In this document: positions 56,763 through 64,000 of the stretch, in pieces
Position numbering within the stretch: position 1 is the first letter of the stretch
Layout of the letters: each line of letters begins with the position of its first letter
Origin: Tardiphaga sp.
Lineage (GTDB): Bacteria; Pseudomonadota; Alphaproteobacteria; Rhizobiales; Xanthobacteraceae
Direction of reading: 5' to 3'
DNA: 64,000 nt
Assembly (NCBI GenBank): GCA_030147505.1
Contig: JASBVG010000070.1
Coordinates: forward strand, 28,382-92,381
Notes under the pieces: generated by a model
Seen by the model: only the letters and a program-made list of their open reading frames with translations
The model's database searches: none
Told to the model about the DNA's origin: nothing
Translations under genes and position numbers: made by a program

Positions 56763-57680
56763 TTACGCTCCAGTCAAGACGTTGCTTTGACGCTCATAGG
56801 CGGTGGGCGACATGCCGACATGGCGGGAGAAGGCGATGCTGAAAGTAGCGGCAGAGCCATAGCCGACCTGTGCCGCAATTTCAGCCAGCTTCCTGTTGCC
56901 TTGCTGCAGCAGGCGCTTGGCCATCGCCATGCGCCAGGCCAGCAGATACTCCATCGGCGCGACGCCGATGGCGCGCCGGAAGCGTTCGAAGAATACCGAG
57001 CGCGACAACGCGGCTTCTTTCGCCAGGTTGGCAATCGTCCATGGATGCGTCGGGCGCTCATGCATCCGGCGCAGGGCGATGGCGAGGCGGTCGTCGCCGA
57101 GGCCGCGCACGAGACCCGGCGATGCATCGGGGCCGCTGGTGGAGCGCAAGGCTTCGATCAACAACACTTCCAGCAGATGCGCGAGAATGACATCGCGGCC
57201 GGGCCGTCGCCCTCGCGCCTCGTCATTGACGAGTTGCACCAGCGCCCCCAACCGCGCCTCGCCGCGCACATGGACGAGCTGCGGCAGCAGCGACACCAGC
57301 AGCGCCGCATCGGCCGAGCCAAAGGTGCAATAGCCGATCAGCATCCGCACATTCGGCAGGCAATCCTGCGCACCGATATGAAATTCGCCGGGCCGCAATT
57401 CGACCGGCATCATGTCGACACCGTCGGCGGGAGGCGAAGGCTCGCGGCTGAATGTCGAAAAATCCTGGGCTGCCGGGATCAGCACGAAATCGCCCTGTTC
57501 GAGCTCGATGGGGTCGTACCCGCCGACCGTCAGGCAGCAGCGGCCTTCCAGCACCGCGCCATAGAACGGGCGCCCGACTTCCACGCGGCGCACGCGCCAG
57601 GCACCGGCGGCGCTCACCAGTTTCGTGAACGACGCCGCCGGCTGGAGCAGGGCGACGACCTCGGCAAGGGGATCGGACAT
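56763..57680 (-). CDS. AraC-family regulator with cupin-type sensor domain
   Basis: 305 residues. The N-terminal AraC-type cupin domain (RRVEVGRPFYGAVLEGRCCLTV) resembles that of regulators beside short-chain dehydrogenases. The C-terminal double HTH includes IANLAKEAALSRSVFFERFRRAIG and IAAQVGYGSAATFSIAFSRHVG. It is divergent from the SDR gene across about 100 bases and probably controls it. Confidence 0.92.
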   Translation of the reverse strand: MSDPLAEVVALLQPAASFTKLVSAAGAWRVRRVEVGRPFYGAVLEGRCCLTVGGYDPIELEQGDFVLIPAAQDFSTFSREPSPPADGVDMMPVELRPGEFHIGAQDCLPNVRMLIGYCTFGSADAALLVSLLPQLVHVRGEARLGALVQLVNDEARGRRPGRDVILAHLLEVLLIEALRSTSGPDASPGLVRGLGDDRLAIALRRMHERPTHPWTIANLAKEAALSRSVFFERFRRAIGVAPMEYLLAWRMAMAKRLLQQGNRKLAEIAAQVGYGSAATFSIAFSRHVGMSPTAYERQSNVLTGA

Positions 57681-57782
57681 TCCGGATTCTTAGAAGTGTT
57701 TGGCGGACTTTTGGTGATCGTACGTCCTGATAGCCGGCCTATCTAACAGCCATTCGACCCATCGCCAATCGAAAGGCACCCC

Positions 57783-58526
57783 ATGAAGACCGTCCTGATC
57801 ACCGGCTGCTCCACCGGCTTCGGCCTGGAGACCGCACGCTATTTTTTGGCCCGCGACTGGAACGTCATCGCCACCATGCGCAACCCGCGCGAAGATCTGC
57901 TGCCGCCCTCCGACAGGCTGCGCATCCTTCAACTCGACGTCACCAATGAGGAGAGCGTCGCCAAGGCCATCGCGCTGGCGGAGCCGATCGATGCCCTGGT
58001 CAACAATGCCGGCGTCGGCATGCTGAACGGGCTGGAGGGCATCCCGCTGGATGACGTCCGTGCGTTGTTCGAAACCAACCTGTTCGGCGCGATGGCGACG
58101 ATCCAGGCGGTGCTGCCGCAGTTTCGCGAGCGCAAGGCCGGCGTCATCGTCAATGTCTCGTCGACAGTGACACTGCGGCCGCTGAATCTGCTGCAGGTCT
58201 ATACGGCCAGCAAGGCGGCGATGAATGCGCTGACCGAATGCCTCGCGCTCGAATTGGCCCCCTTCAACATCCGCACCCGCATCGTGCTGCCCGGCATGGC
58301 CCCGGAGACGGCGTTCGGACAGAACGCCCGCGCCCTCATGCGCGAGATTCCCGAACCCTATGCCGAAGCCGCGCAGCAGATCTTTGCGGCATTCGAGCAG
58401 AGGCCGGAGAAGATCACCCGCGCAATCGACGTGGCGGAAGCGGTGTGGCAGGCCGTGACCGATCCATCGAGCCCGATGCGCATTCCCGCCGGCGCCGATG
58501 CGGTAGCGCTCGCCGCGACTGCGTAA
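57783..58526 (+). CDS. Short-chain dehydrogenase/reductase
   Basis: 247 residues. The nucleotide site is TGCSTGFGLETARY, followed by NNAG and the catalytic Ser and Y-x3-K (VNVSSTVTLRPLNLLQVYTASKAAM). A classical NAD(P)-dependent SDR; substrate unknown. Divergent from the AraC gene, which is its likely regulator. Confidence 0.93.
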   Translation: MKTVLITGCSTGFGLETARYFLARDWNVIATMRNPREDLLPPSDRLRILQLDVTNEESVAKAIALAEPIDALVNNAGVGMLNGLEGIPLDDVRALFETNLFGAMATIQAVLPQFRERKAGVIVNVSSTVTLRPLNLLQVYTASKAAMNALTECLALELAPFNIRTRIVLPGMAPETAFGQNARALMREIPEPYAEAAQQIFAAFEQRPEKITRAIDVAEAVWQAVTDPSSPMRIPAGADAVALAATA

Positions 58527-58555
58527 GTTCTGCCATCACGATGCCTGCAAGCGAG

Positions 58556-58645
58556 ATGCACTTGCTTGCAGGCTTTCGCGCAGCAATGGTGCAGGAAGAT
58601 TCAGCCCCTTTTATTTTAAGATGACCACGATTTGTCGCTGGCCAG
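58556..58645 (-). pseudogene. Copy of the 3' end of the lysR gene, remnant 2
   Basis: On the minus strand it reads QRQIVVILK-stop-KGLNLPAPLLRESLQASA, clearly the C-terminal tail of the LysR protein encoded at 60655 (QRQFVIAVRNKGLSLPAQLLLDSLQAS), with a stop inside. It is the left end of a tandem duplication. Confidence 0.75.
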
Positions 58646-58732
58646 GCCAGAGGAACATTTCGCCCGGCTACCGCCGCACCTGCCTGCGATCCGTCTTGCG
58701 AAGTTCGCTTTCCGGCCCTGCGCAGAAGTCAG

Positions 58733-59476
58733 TCACAGCCGCCTTGTCGGCACTGACCGCCCTGAACTGCCGATTTCCATCGCCAGGATGGCCCGACGTT
58801 TGGTCGCGAAGACCATCGGGATATCAAACCAGCCGCGGTGAAGAAGCTGCGCATTACTTTGCCGATCGGCATTCGCACCGGACAAATCGATTCGAAAAAC
58901 ATTCTCGGCACTCTTGAAGGCCTCGGCAGACAGAGGCTTTCCGCGACTGGTTTCACTTTCCTTCGTCAGGATGCCCGGAACGGAGTCGATCCCTTTGCCG
59001 CTGAAGCCTGGGGACGGGCTAAATGTGAGTTCAATGGTTTGCGCCTCCGGCAAAACCGGATTCGCACCTTTGCGCATGGAAAATGTCATTTTGAACTTAT
59101 CGCCTGGAAGGACCATTTCGCCGCGAATGGCGAGGCTGGATGTCGAGGCGTCGCGGGCTTCGAGCTGTTCAACGCACCAGGCAACCGCACCGGTGGATTG
59201 GATCCCTGTGCGATAAGCGGGATCCTCTTCATAGAGAACTGTCTTTTCGGACACGCGCACCGGCTTTTGCTTCAGCAGACGCTGCTCATCGGCCGCAGCG
59301 GCGCCTGCCGTATCGATCAAATATAGCGAAACCAGCGCACAGACCGCCGCTACGAACAGGCCACCGCCAATGAGGCGCCGTGGCTGCGTCCGGCATTGTA
59401 AACGGCGCCGCATTGACTGGTCTGTTGCGGTGTTGGTCGCGCAGCCATGCTGCGCAAGAACGGATTTCAACGACAT
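58733..59476 (-). CDS. Membrane-anchored/exported protein, tandem paralogue 1
   Basis: About 247 residues from the ATG at 59476. A hydrophobic segment (about 33-55, LIGGGLFVAAVCALVSLYLI) anchors or exports it. The body is a beta-rich domain also found in the next gene: TVLYEEDPAYRTGIQSTGAVAWCVE, IRGEMVLPGDKFKMTFSMRKGANPVLPEAQTIELTF, and the closing WFDIPMVFATKRRAILAMEIG. Function unknown. It arose with its neighbour by tandem duplication. Confidence 0.75.
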   Translation of the reverse strand: MSLKSVLAQHGCATNTATDQSMRRRLQCRTQPRRLIGGGLFVAAVCALVSLYLIDTAGAAAADEQRLLKQKPVRVSEKTVLYEEDPAYRTGIQSTGAVAWCVEQLEARDASTSSLAIRGEMVLPGDKFKMTFSMRKGANPVLPEAQTIELTFSPSPGFSGKGIDSVPGILTKESETSRGKPLSAEAFKSAENVFRIDLSGANADRQSNAQLLHRGWFDIPMVFATKRRAILAMEIGSSGRSVPTRRL

Positions 59477-59530
59477 GCGATGGACTCTTGAACTCGTTTT
59501 CGGCACCTGCAACGGATACGGCAGCGTAGC

Positions 59531-59630
59531 AGGTAGCACTTGCTTGCAAGCTTTCGAGCAACGATTGTGCCGGCAGATTAAGCCCCTTGTTGTGCACAGC
59601 GATGACGAATTGCCGATGTGCCCACGCATC
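59531..59630 (-). pseudogene. Copy of the 3' end of the lysR gene, remnant 1
   Basis: On the minus strand it reads WAHRQFVIAVHNKGLNLPAQSLLESLQASAT, matching the last 33 or so codons of the LysR gene at 60655. It lies upstream of paralogue 1 just as the real lysR end lies upstream of paralogue 2. Confidence 0.8.
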
Positions 59631-59682
59631 ACTGAATTGGATCGCGTGTCATGCTGCATCCGATCAAATTCCGGCTTTGCTA

Positions 59683-60546
59683 TCAGCGCGCAGATGACTC
59701 GCCCACGCCATTGTCCCAGGCCTCGAGCGCCGCCAGGAAAGCGCTGTCTCCTGGGCGCCCTCGATCGATCGCGATGATAGCGCGGCGCTGATTCTTGTAG
59801 ACAACGGGAATATCGAACCAGCTTCGCTCGCGAAGCAGCTGAAGATTGCGCGTGCGATCGCTTTCGACATTTGAAAATCCCATCAAGAAAAAGCTTTCGG
59901 TCACCTTCACCATCAGCCCCGCAAATGGCGTGCCGCGCGCCTGTTCGGCGAACTTGGTCAGCAGACCCGGCACATTGGCGATACCTCCGCCAGCGAAATC
60001 CGGCCCGAGAATGAAGGTTAGCTCGGCAAGATGGCTTGCTGGCAAGGCCGCATCAGCGTTTTTCCGAAACAGGAAAGTCATCTTGATCTGGCGCGCCGGG
60101 ATATCGATATCGCCGCGGACGGCGATTTCGCGCGTGTCAGAGCCATTCTTTTTCACGGGCTCAAGACGCCAGACGACCGTGCCGACATATTGCACCCCCT
60201 TGGGATGCGCAGGGTCTTCTTCATAAAGCACAACGCGCTGCGGTCCGAGATCTGGCGGATGCACGGCATCCGGGTTGATCGGCTTTGGCGGCGATGATGC
60301 CACGCGCTCCGGCGGAGCTTTTGCCGGCATTAAACCAGCCATGAAAGCGTTTGGCACGCCTCTGAAAGCATCCCACAGGAAGCTGATCACATTCGTCTCG
60401 ACGCCAACAGGAATCCGCGCATTCGCGTCTCTCCCTTGCGCGGTCGCCGGATCGATCAGAACCAATATGCAGATAACGCCGAGCGTTGCTTCGATACATC
60501 GCCGCATAAATCGACACGACAAAATGTCATGCTGAAAACCACTCAT
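59683..60546 (-). CDS. Exported protein, tandem paralogue 2
   Basis: 287 residues; the ATG 13 codons in (60507) would start exactly at a signal peptide (MRRCIEATLGVICILVLIDPATAQ). It shares with paralogue 1 the blocks VVLYEEDPAHPKGVQYVGTVVWRLE, VRGDIDIPARQIKMTFLFRKN and SWFDIPVVYKNQRRAIIAIDRG. A Pro-rich linker (KAPPERVASSPPKPINP) precedes the domain. Function unknown. Confidence 0.78.
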   Translation of the reverse strand: MSGFQHDILSCRFMRRCIEATLGVICILVLIDPATAQGRDANARIPVGVETNVISFLWDAFRGVPNAFMAGLMPAKAPPERVASSPPKPINPDAVHPPDLGPQRVVLYEEDPAHPKGVQYVGTVVWRLEPVKKNGSDTREIAVRGDIDIPARQIKMTFLFRKNADAALPASHLAELTFILGPDFAGGGIANVPGLLTKFAEQARGTPFAGLMVKVTESFFLMGFSNVESDRTRNLQLLRERSWFDIPVVYKNQRRAIIAIDRGRPGDSAFLAALEAWDNGVGESSAR

Positions 60547-60654
60547 TTGGTTGGGCCCCTGACAACCGCGTTGAGTAGCAAGTTAAGGCCCGCGCCATAT
60601 GTCGGCAACCTCAAAGATACATAGTAGCACTTCGCACCAACACTTCGATCGGAG

Positions 60655-61551
60655 CTACGCCGCGACTGTACTCGCTTGCAGGCTATCCAGCAGAAGCTGT
60701 GCGGGCAGGCTAAGCCCCTTGTTTCGCACGGCGATGACGAATTGCCGCTGCGCCCAGTCATTGCTGAGCGGGATCACTTTCAGCCCGAGTGTTTGCTGAA
60801 TCGCCGAAGCTTCCTCTTGCGGCACGATGGCGACGGCAAGCTGTGCCGCGACGACGCGATAGGCGGCATCCACCGTGGAGACCTGGATGCGATAGCGCAT
60901 CTGCTTGCCGGCCGCGGCAGCGGCACTCCGCTGCGTCGCCTGCATGATGCTGCGCGCGACGATATCGACATGTTCGTAGTCGACGGTCTCTTCGAACGAG
61001 ACGGTTTCACGCGAGGCCAACGCATGATCGGGATGCACGACCACGGCGAGCCGATCGCGATGATAGGGATGCGTGGTGAGCCCGCGCAGATCGACGGCAT
61101 CCCAGCACACGCCGATATCCGCGCGGCCTTCCTCGACGCCGCGCACCACTTCCCAGATCTCGCGTTCTTCAAGGCTGACGCGGACATCGCGATATTTTTT
61201 CGCGAAGGCGCTCACATCCTCGGGCAGCACCTGTGCCACTGCGGACTTCGACGCGAACACCCGCACATGCCCCTGCACGCCGTCAGCGAACGCGCCGAGT
61301 TCAGCCTGCATGCGATCGAGCAATTGCAAACTCTCGCGGGCATAGCGCCACAGTACCTCACCCGCCGCCGTCACCGTGACGCCGCGGCGCCCACGCTCGA
61401 GCAATTGCACCCCCGCCTCGTCTTCCATCTGGCTGATCCGCTTGGAGACAGCGGAGGGAACGATCGCCTCACGCTTGGCGGCGGAGGCAATGTTGCGCTC
61501 TTCGCAAACGGCGATGAACAGGCGGAGGGAAACGGGATCGAAGCTGCGCAT
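60655..61551 (-). CDS. LysR-family regulator, probably of the tartrate gene
   Basis: 298 residues. The N-terminal HTH (LRLFIAVCEERNIASAAKREAIVPSAVSKRISQMEDEAGVQLLER) precedes a substrate-binding domain. It is divergent from the tartrate-dehydratase-like gene with a 137-base gap, the usual LysR arrangement, so tartrate or a related acid may be its effector. Its 3' end is the source of two partial copies at 59531 and 58556. Confidence 0.92.
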   Translation of the reverse strand: MRSFDPVSLRLFIAVCEERNIASAAKREAIVPSAVSKRISQMEDEAGVQLLERGRRGVTVTAAGEVLWRYARESLQLLDRMQAELGAFADGVQGHVRVFASKSAVAQVLPEDVSAFAKKYRDVRVSLEEREIWEVVRGVEEGRADIGVCWDAVDLRGLTTHPYHRDRLAVVVHPDHALASRETVSFEETVDYEHVDIVARSIMQATQRSAAAAAGKQMRYRIQVSTVDAAYRVVAAQLAVAIVPQEEASAIQQTLGLKVIPLSNDWAQRQFVIAVRNKGLSLPAQLLLDSLQASTVAA

Positions 61552-61688
61552 CCAGCCATCTTAATCCGGAACGCCTTAGATGAAAAATGACCATTTCAGA
61601 GATGGCTGAGAGCAGCGTATTGCCTCAAGCCGTCCGCAAGTCTGCCGCCGTGTTGCCACACGAAAAGACGCGAAAACGAGGAAAAACC

Positions 61689-62852
61689 ATGCGCATTGTC
61701 GAAGTCCGGGAGCGCACCGCTCCGATCGCCTCCCCCATCGCTAACGCCTTCATCGACTTCAGCAAAATGACGCTGAGCCTGGTCGCCGTGGTCACCGACG
61801 TGATCCGCGACGGTAAGCCGGTGATCGGCTACGGATTCAATTCCAACGGCCGCTACGGCCAGGGTGGCCTGATCCGCGAGCGTTTCGCGCCGCGCATTCT
61901 CGAGGCAAAGCCGGACGATCTCATTGATTCGACTGATGAAAACATCGATCCCCACAAGGTGTGGGCGACCATGTTCACCAATGAAAAGCCCGGCGGCCAC
62001 GGCGAGCGTTCGGTGGCCATCGGCACCATCGACATGGCCGTCTGGGACGCCGTCGCCAAGATCGCAGGCAAGCCGCTTTTCCTTTTGTTGTCAGAGCGTT
62101 ACGGCACCGTCGCGAACCCCAAGGTGTTCGTCTACGCGGCCGGCGGCTATTATTATCCGGGTAAAGGTCTCGAAGGCCTGGCCACGGAAATGCAGTCCTA
62201 TCTCGACCGCGGCTACAATGTCGTGAAGATGAAAATCGGCGGCGCTCCGCTGGCGGACGACCTCAAGCGCATCGAACATGTGCTGAAACTGCTGCCATCA
62301 GGCTGCCAGCTCGCCGTCGACGCCAATGGCCGGTTCGATCTGGAGACCGCCGTCTCCTACGCCAAGGCTTTGAGAGAATACGATCTTTTCTGGTACGAGG
62401 AAGCCGGTGACCCGCTGGATTACGAGCTGCAGGAGAAGCTCGCCGAGCATTATCCGAAGCCGATGGCGACCGGCGAAAACCTGTTCTCTATGCAAGACGC
62501 CCGCAACCTGATCCGCTACGGCGGCATGCGGAAGGACCGCGACTGGCTGCAATTCGACTGCGCGCTGTCCTACGGGCTCGTCGAATATCTCCGCACATTG
62601 GAAATGCTGAAGAATTACGGCTGGTCCTGGACCCGCTGCATCCCCCATGGCGGCCACCAGATGTCGCTGAACATCGCCGCCGGCCTCGGATTGGGCGGCA
62701 ATGAGTCGTATCCTGACCTGTTCCAGCCCTATGGCGGCTTCCCGGATGGCGTGAAGGTCGAGAACGGCCATATCGTGATGCCGGAACTGCCGGGCATCGG
62801 GTTCGAGGGCAAGTCGGATTTGATCAAGGAAATGAGGACCTTGGGGGAGTAA
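61689..62852 (+). CDS. tarD: D-tartrate dehydratase-like enolase-superfamily enzyme
   Basis: 387 residues from the ATG at 61689 (GAGGAAA upstream). The enolase-superfamily catalytic pattern is present: K-M-K at 180-182 (VVKMKIGG), metal ligand region VDANGRF (D211), MATGENLF, and the general base His in PHGGHQMSL. The spacing fits the Bradyrhizobium D(-)-tartrate dehydratase, which makes oxaloacetate. Divergent LysR gene upstream. Confidence 0.9.
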   Translation: MRIVEVRERTAPIASPIANAFIDFSKMTLSLVAVVTDVIRDGKPVIGYGFNSNGRYGQGGLIRERFAPRILEAKPDDLIDSTDENIDPHKVWATMFTNEKPGGHGERSVAIGTIDMAVWDAVAKIAGKPLFLLLSERYGTVANPKVFVYAAGGYYYPGKGLEGLATEMQSYLDRGYNVVKMKIGGAPLADDLKRIEHVLKLLPSGCQLAVDANGRFDLETAVSYAKALREYDLFWYEEAGDPLDYELQEKLAEHYPKPMATGENLFSMQDARNLIRYGGMRKDRDWLQFDCALSYGLVEYLRTLEMLKNYGWSWTRCIPHGGHQMSLNIAAGLGLGGNESYPDLFQPYGGFPDGVKVENGHIVMPELPGIGFEGKSDLIKEMRTLGE

Positions 62853-62871
62853 GGTGCGCTAACACTCCGTC

Positions 62872-62949
62872 GTGGCCGGGCTTGACCCGGCCACCCATAT
62901 TCCTTCGGCGCCTGCCGCAAAGATGGATCCCCGGGCCAAGCCCGGGGAT
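62872..62949. repeat. Two REP-like hairpins
   Basis: GTGGCCGGG-CTTGA-CCCGGCCAC (62872-62894) and ATCCCCGGGC-CAA-GCCCGGGGAT (62927-62949), both perfect. GC-rich hairpins of this kind are dispersed between genes in this bacterial group. They lie after the tartrate gene and may end its transcript. Confidence 0.7.
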
Positions 62950-62993
62950 GACAGTGGAGTGGCTCCAAATGCCTGTTTTTGGCTCGCTTTTCC

Positions 62994-63021
62994 TTGACTC
63001 CCCGCTCTCCCCCTCTATAAA
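62994..63021 (+). promoter_or_regulatory. Sigma-70 promoter of rplU-rpmA
   Basis: TTGACT, 16 bases, TATAAA. It leaves a leader of about 150 bases before rplU, in which no other gene is seen; such leaders often carry control of ribosomal protein genes. Confidence 0.75.
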
Positions 63022-63176
63022 GCACCCTTCGGCGCAGGCCCTGCTTGACGCCGATTGTTTTTGTGCGGGATCGCAATGTCGATCGAAAAGCCCAAAAACA
63101 CCAAACCCTTATCGACTGAACAAGAAGCCGTCCCGGAGTAATCCGAGGACGGGATCGAACACGAAGGATTAGAACG

Positions 63177-63563
63177 ATGTTCGCAGTCATCAAAACCGGC
63201 GGCCGGCAGTACCGCGTCGTTCCGGATGATGTACTTGAGATTGGCAAGATCGCCGGCGATGTCGGCACGATCGTGCAGCTTGGTGAAGTGCTCGTGCTCG
63301 GCGGCGATACGCCGGTGCTCGGCGTGCCGACCGTTGCTGGCGCAAGCGTTGCGGTCGAAGTGCTCGACCACAAGCGCGGCCCCAAGGTCATCGCTTTCAA
63401 GAAGCGCCGCCGCAAGCATTCGAAGCGCAAGCGTGGCTATCGCGACGAGCTGACCCTTGTCCGCATCAGCGAGATCCTCGCCGATGGCAAGGCGCCGACG
63501 AAGGGCCCGCGCCCGAAGAAGGCTGCTGCTCCGAAGGCAGCTCCGGCCGAAGCGGCCGAGTAA
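63177..63563 (+). CDS. rplU: 50S ribosomal protein L21
   Basis: 128 residues: MFAVIKTGGRQYRVVPDDVLEIGKI is the L21 opening; the RNA-binding basic stretch is FKKRRRKHSKRKRGYRDELT. The C-terminal Ala/Lys-rich extension (PRPKKAAAPKAAPAEAAE) is common in rhizobia. First gene of rplU-rpmA. Confidence 0.98.
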   Translation: MFAVIKTGGRQYRVVPDDVLEIGKIAGDVGTIVQLGEVLVLGGDTPVLGVPTVAGASVAVEVLDHKRGPKVIAFKKRRRKHSKRKRGYRDELTLVRISEILADGKAPTKGPRPKKAAAPKAAPAEAAE

Positions 63564-63670
63564 ATAGAATCGCTGCAGCAGCGGAATTATCTGCTGCGCA
63601 AATTTGAAAATCCGTGAGACAATTCCCGCAAGGAATTGATCTTTGAATCGATCGAGATCGGAGACGAGCT

Positions 63671-63943
63671 ATGGCTCATAAAAAAGCAGGCGGTTCATCG
63701 CGTAACGGCCGCGATTCGGCTGGCAAGCGCCTTGGCATCAAGGCTTTCGGCGGCGAACGCGTGATTCCCGGCAACATCATTGCGCGTCAGCGCGGCACCA
63801 CCTGGCACCCCGGCCTTAATGTCGGCATGGGCACGGACCATACCCTGTTCGCCAAGGTTGAAGGCCGCGTGGAGTTTAAAGCCAAAGCCAACGGTCGCAC
63901 CTTCGTATCGGTACTTCCGATCACTCAGGCCGCGGCCGAATAA
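63671..63943 (+). CDS. rpmA: 50S ribosomal protein L27
   Basis: 90 residues beginning [29 protein letters not shown], the invariant L27 start. It lies 107 bases after rplU. The following 57 bases to the window end hold no visible gene. Confidence 0.98.
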   Translation: MAHKKAGGSSRNGRDSAGKRLGIKAFGGERVIPGNIIARQRGTTWHPGLNVGMGTDHTLFAKVEGRVEFKAKANGRTFVSVLPITQAAAE

Positions 63944-64000
63944 ACGGTGGACACTCAAATGGAGTCCGCCGGGTCCTGTTGAACCGGCGGAGCGCCAGAA

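Overview
The window looks like chromosomal DNA of an alphaproteobacterium of the order Hyphomicrobiales (Rhizobiales), most likely the Bradyrhizobium/Afipia/Rhodopseudomonas group. The grounds are high GC content, a D-tartrate-dehydratase-like gene next to rplU-rpmA, and GC-rich REP-like hairpins; this is inference from gene content, not a computed phylogeny. About 52.5 kb at the left is a mobile genomic island. Its right end is a serine tRNA gene (CGA anticodon, 52587-52676, minus strand) with a tyrosine integrase immediately next to the tRNA 3' end. The left end lies outside the window. The right 11 kb is ordinary core chromosome.

Island, 0.1-11 kb: a leftward heavy-metal operon with a small CzcI-like leader protein, czcC, czcB, czcA, a small periplasmic protein, a CadA/ZntA-type P-ATPase and a cytochrome-c/FTR1 permease fusion. 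11.4-31.2 kb: a dense arsenic island. It holds arsR with a flavoprotein and two MFS transporters (leftward); arsR-acr3-arsC-arsH; the arsenite-sensing aioX-aioS-aioR; a fused ArsR-ArsC gene; the arsenite oxidase operon aioB-aioA-cytochrome c behind a sigma-54 promoter with paired palindromes; pstS; a second ArsR-ArsC gene split by an in-frame amber codon; and the GAPDH-ArsJ pair that exports arsenate as an arseno-sugar phosphate. Arsenite can thus be sensed, oxidised or pumped out, and arsenate can be reduced or exported.

31.3-39.2 kb: a TauE/SafE permease, then a module with an XRE regulator, HNH-like protein, two unknown proteins, a metallophosphoesterase, two sister micropeptide ORFs, a soluble FtsH-like AAA+/M41 protease, an excisionase-like HTH protein and a tyrosine integrase. 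This is the least explained part. 39.4-40.8 kb: a decayed mercury cluster (merR, frameshifted merT, merP, GDCCVxC protein, no merA). 40.8-44.6 kb: a repeat-rich non-coding stretch before a KfrA-like DNA-binding protein, a frameshifted zinc-ribbon gene, two small proteins and a DUF4238 protein. 44.7-49.5 kb: a complete, overlapping QatABCD anti-phage operon. 49.9-50.7 kb: a HepT/MntA-like toxin-antitoxin pair. 50.9-52.5 kb: the island integrase.

Core part, 53-64 kb: a ROK-type sugar kinase, a GAF protein, hutH, an AraC regulator with a divergent SDR gene, two tandem paralogues of an exported protein each next to a copy of the 3' end of a lysR gene, lysR itself divergent from a tartrate dehydratase gene, and rplU-rpmA.
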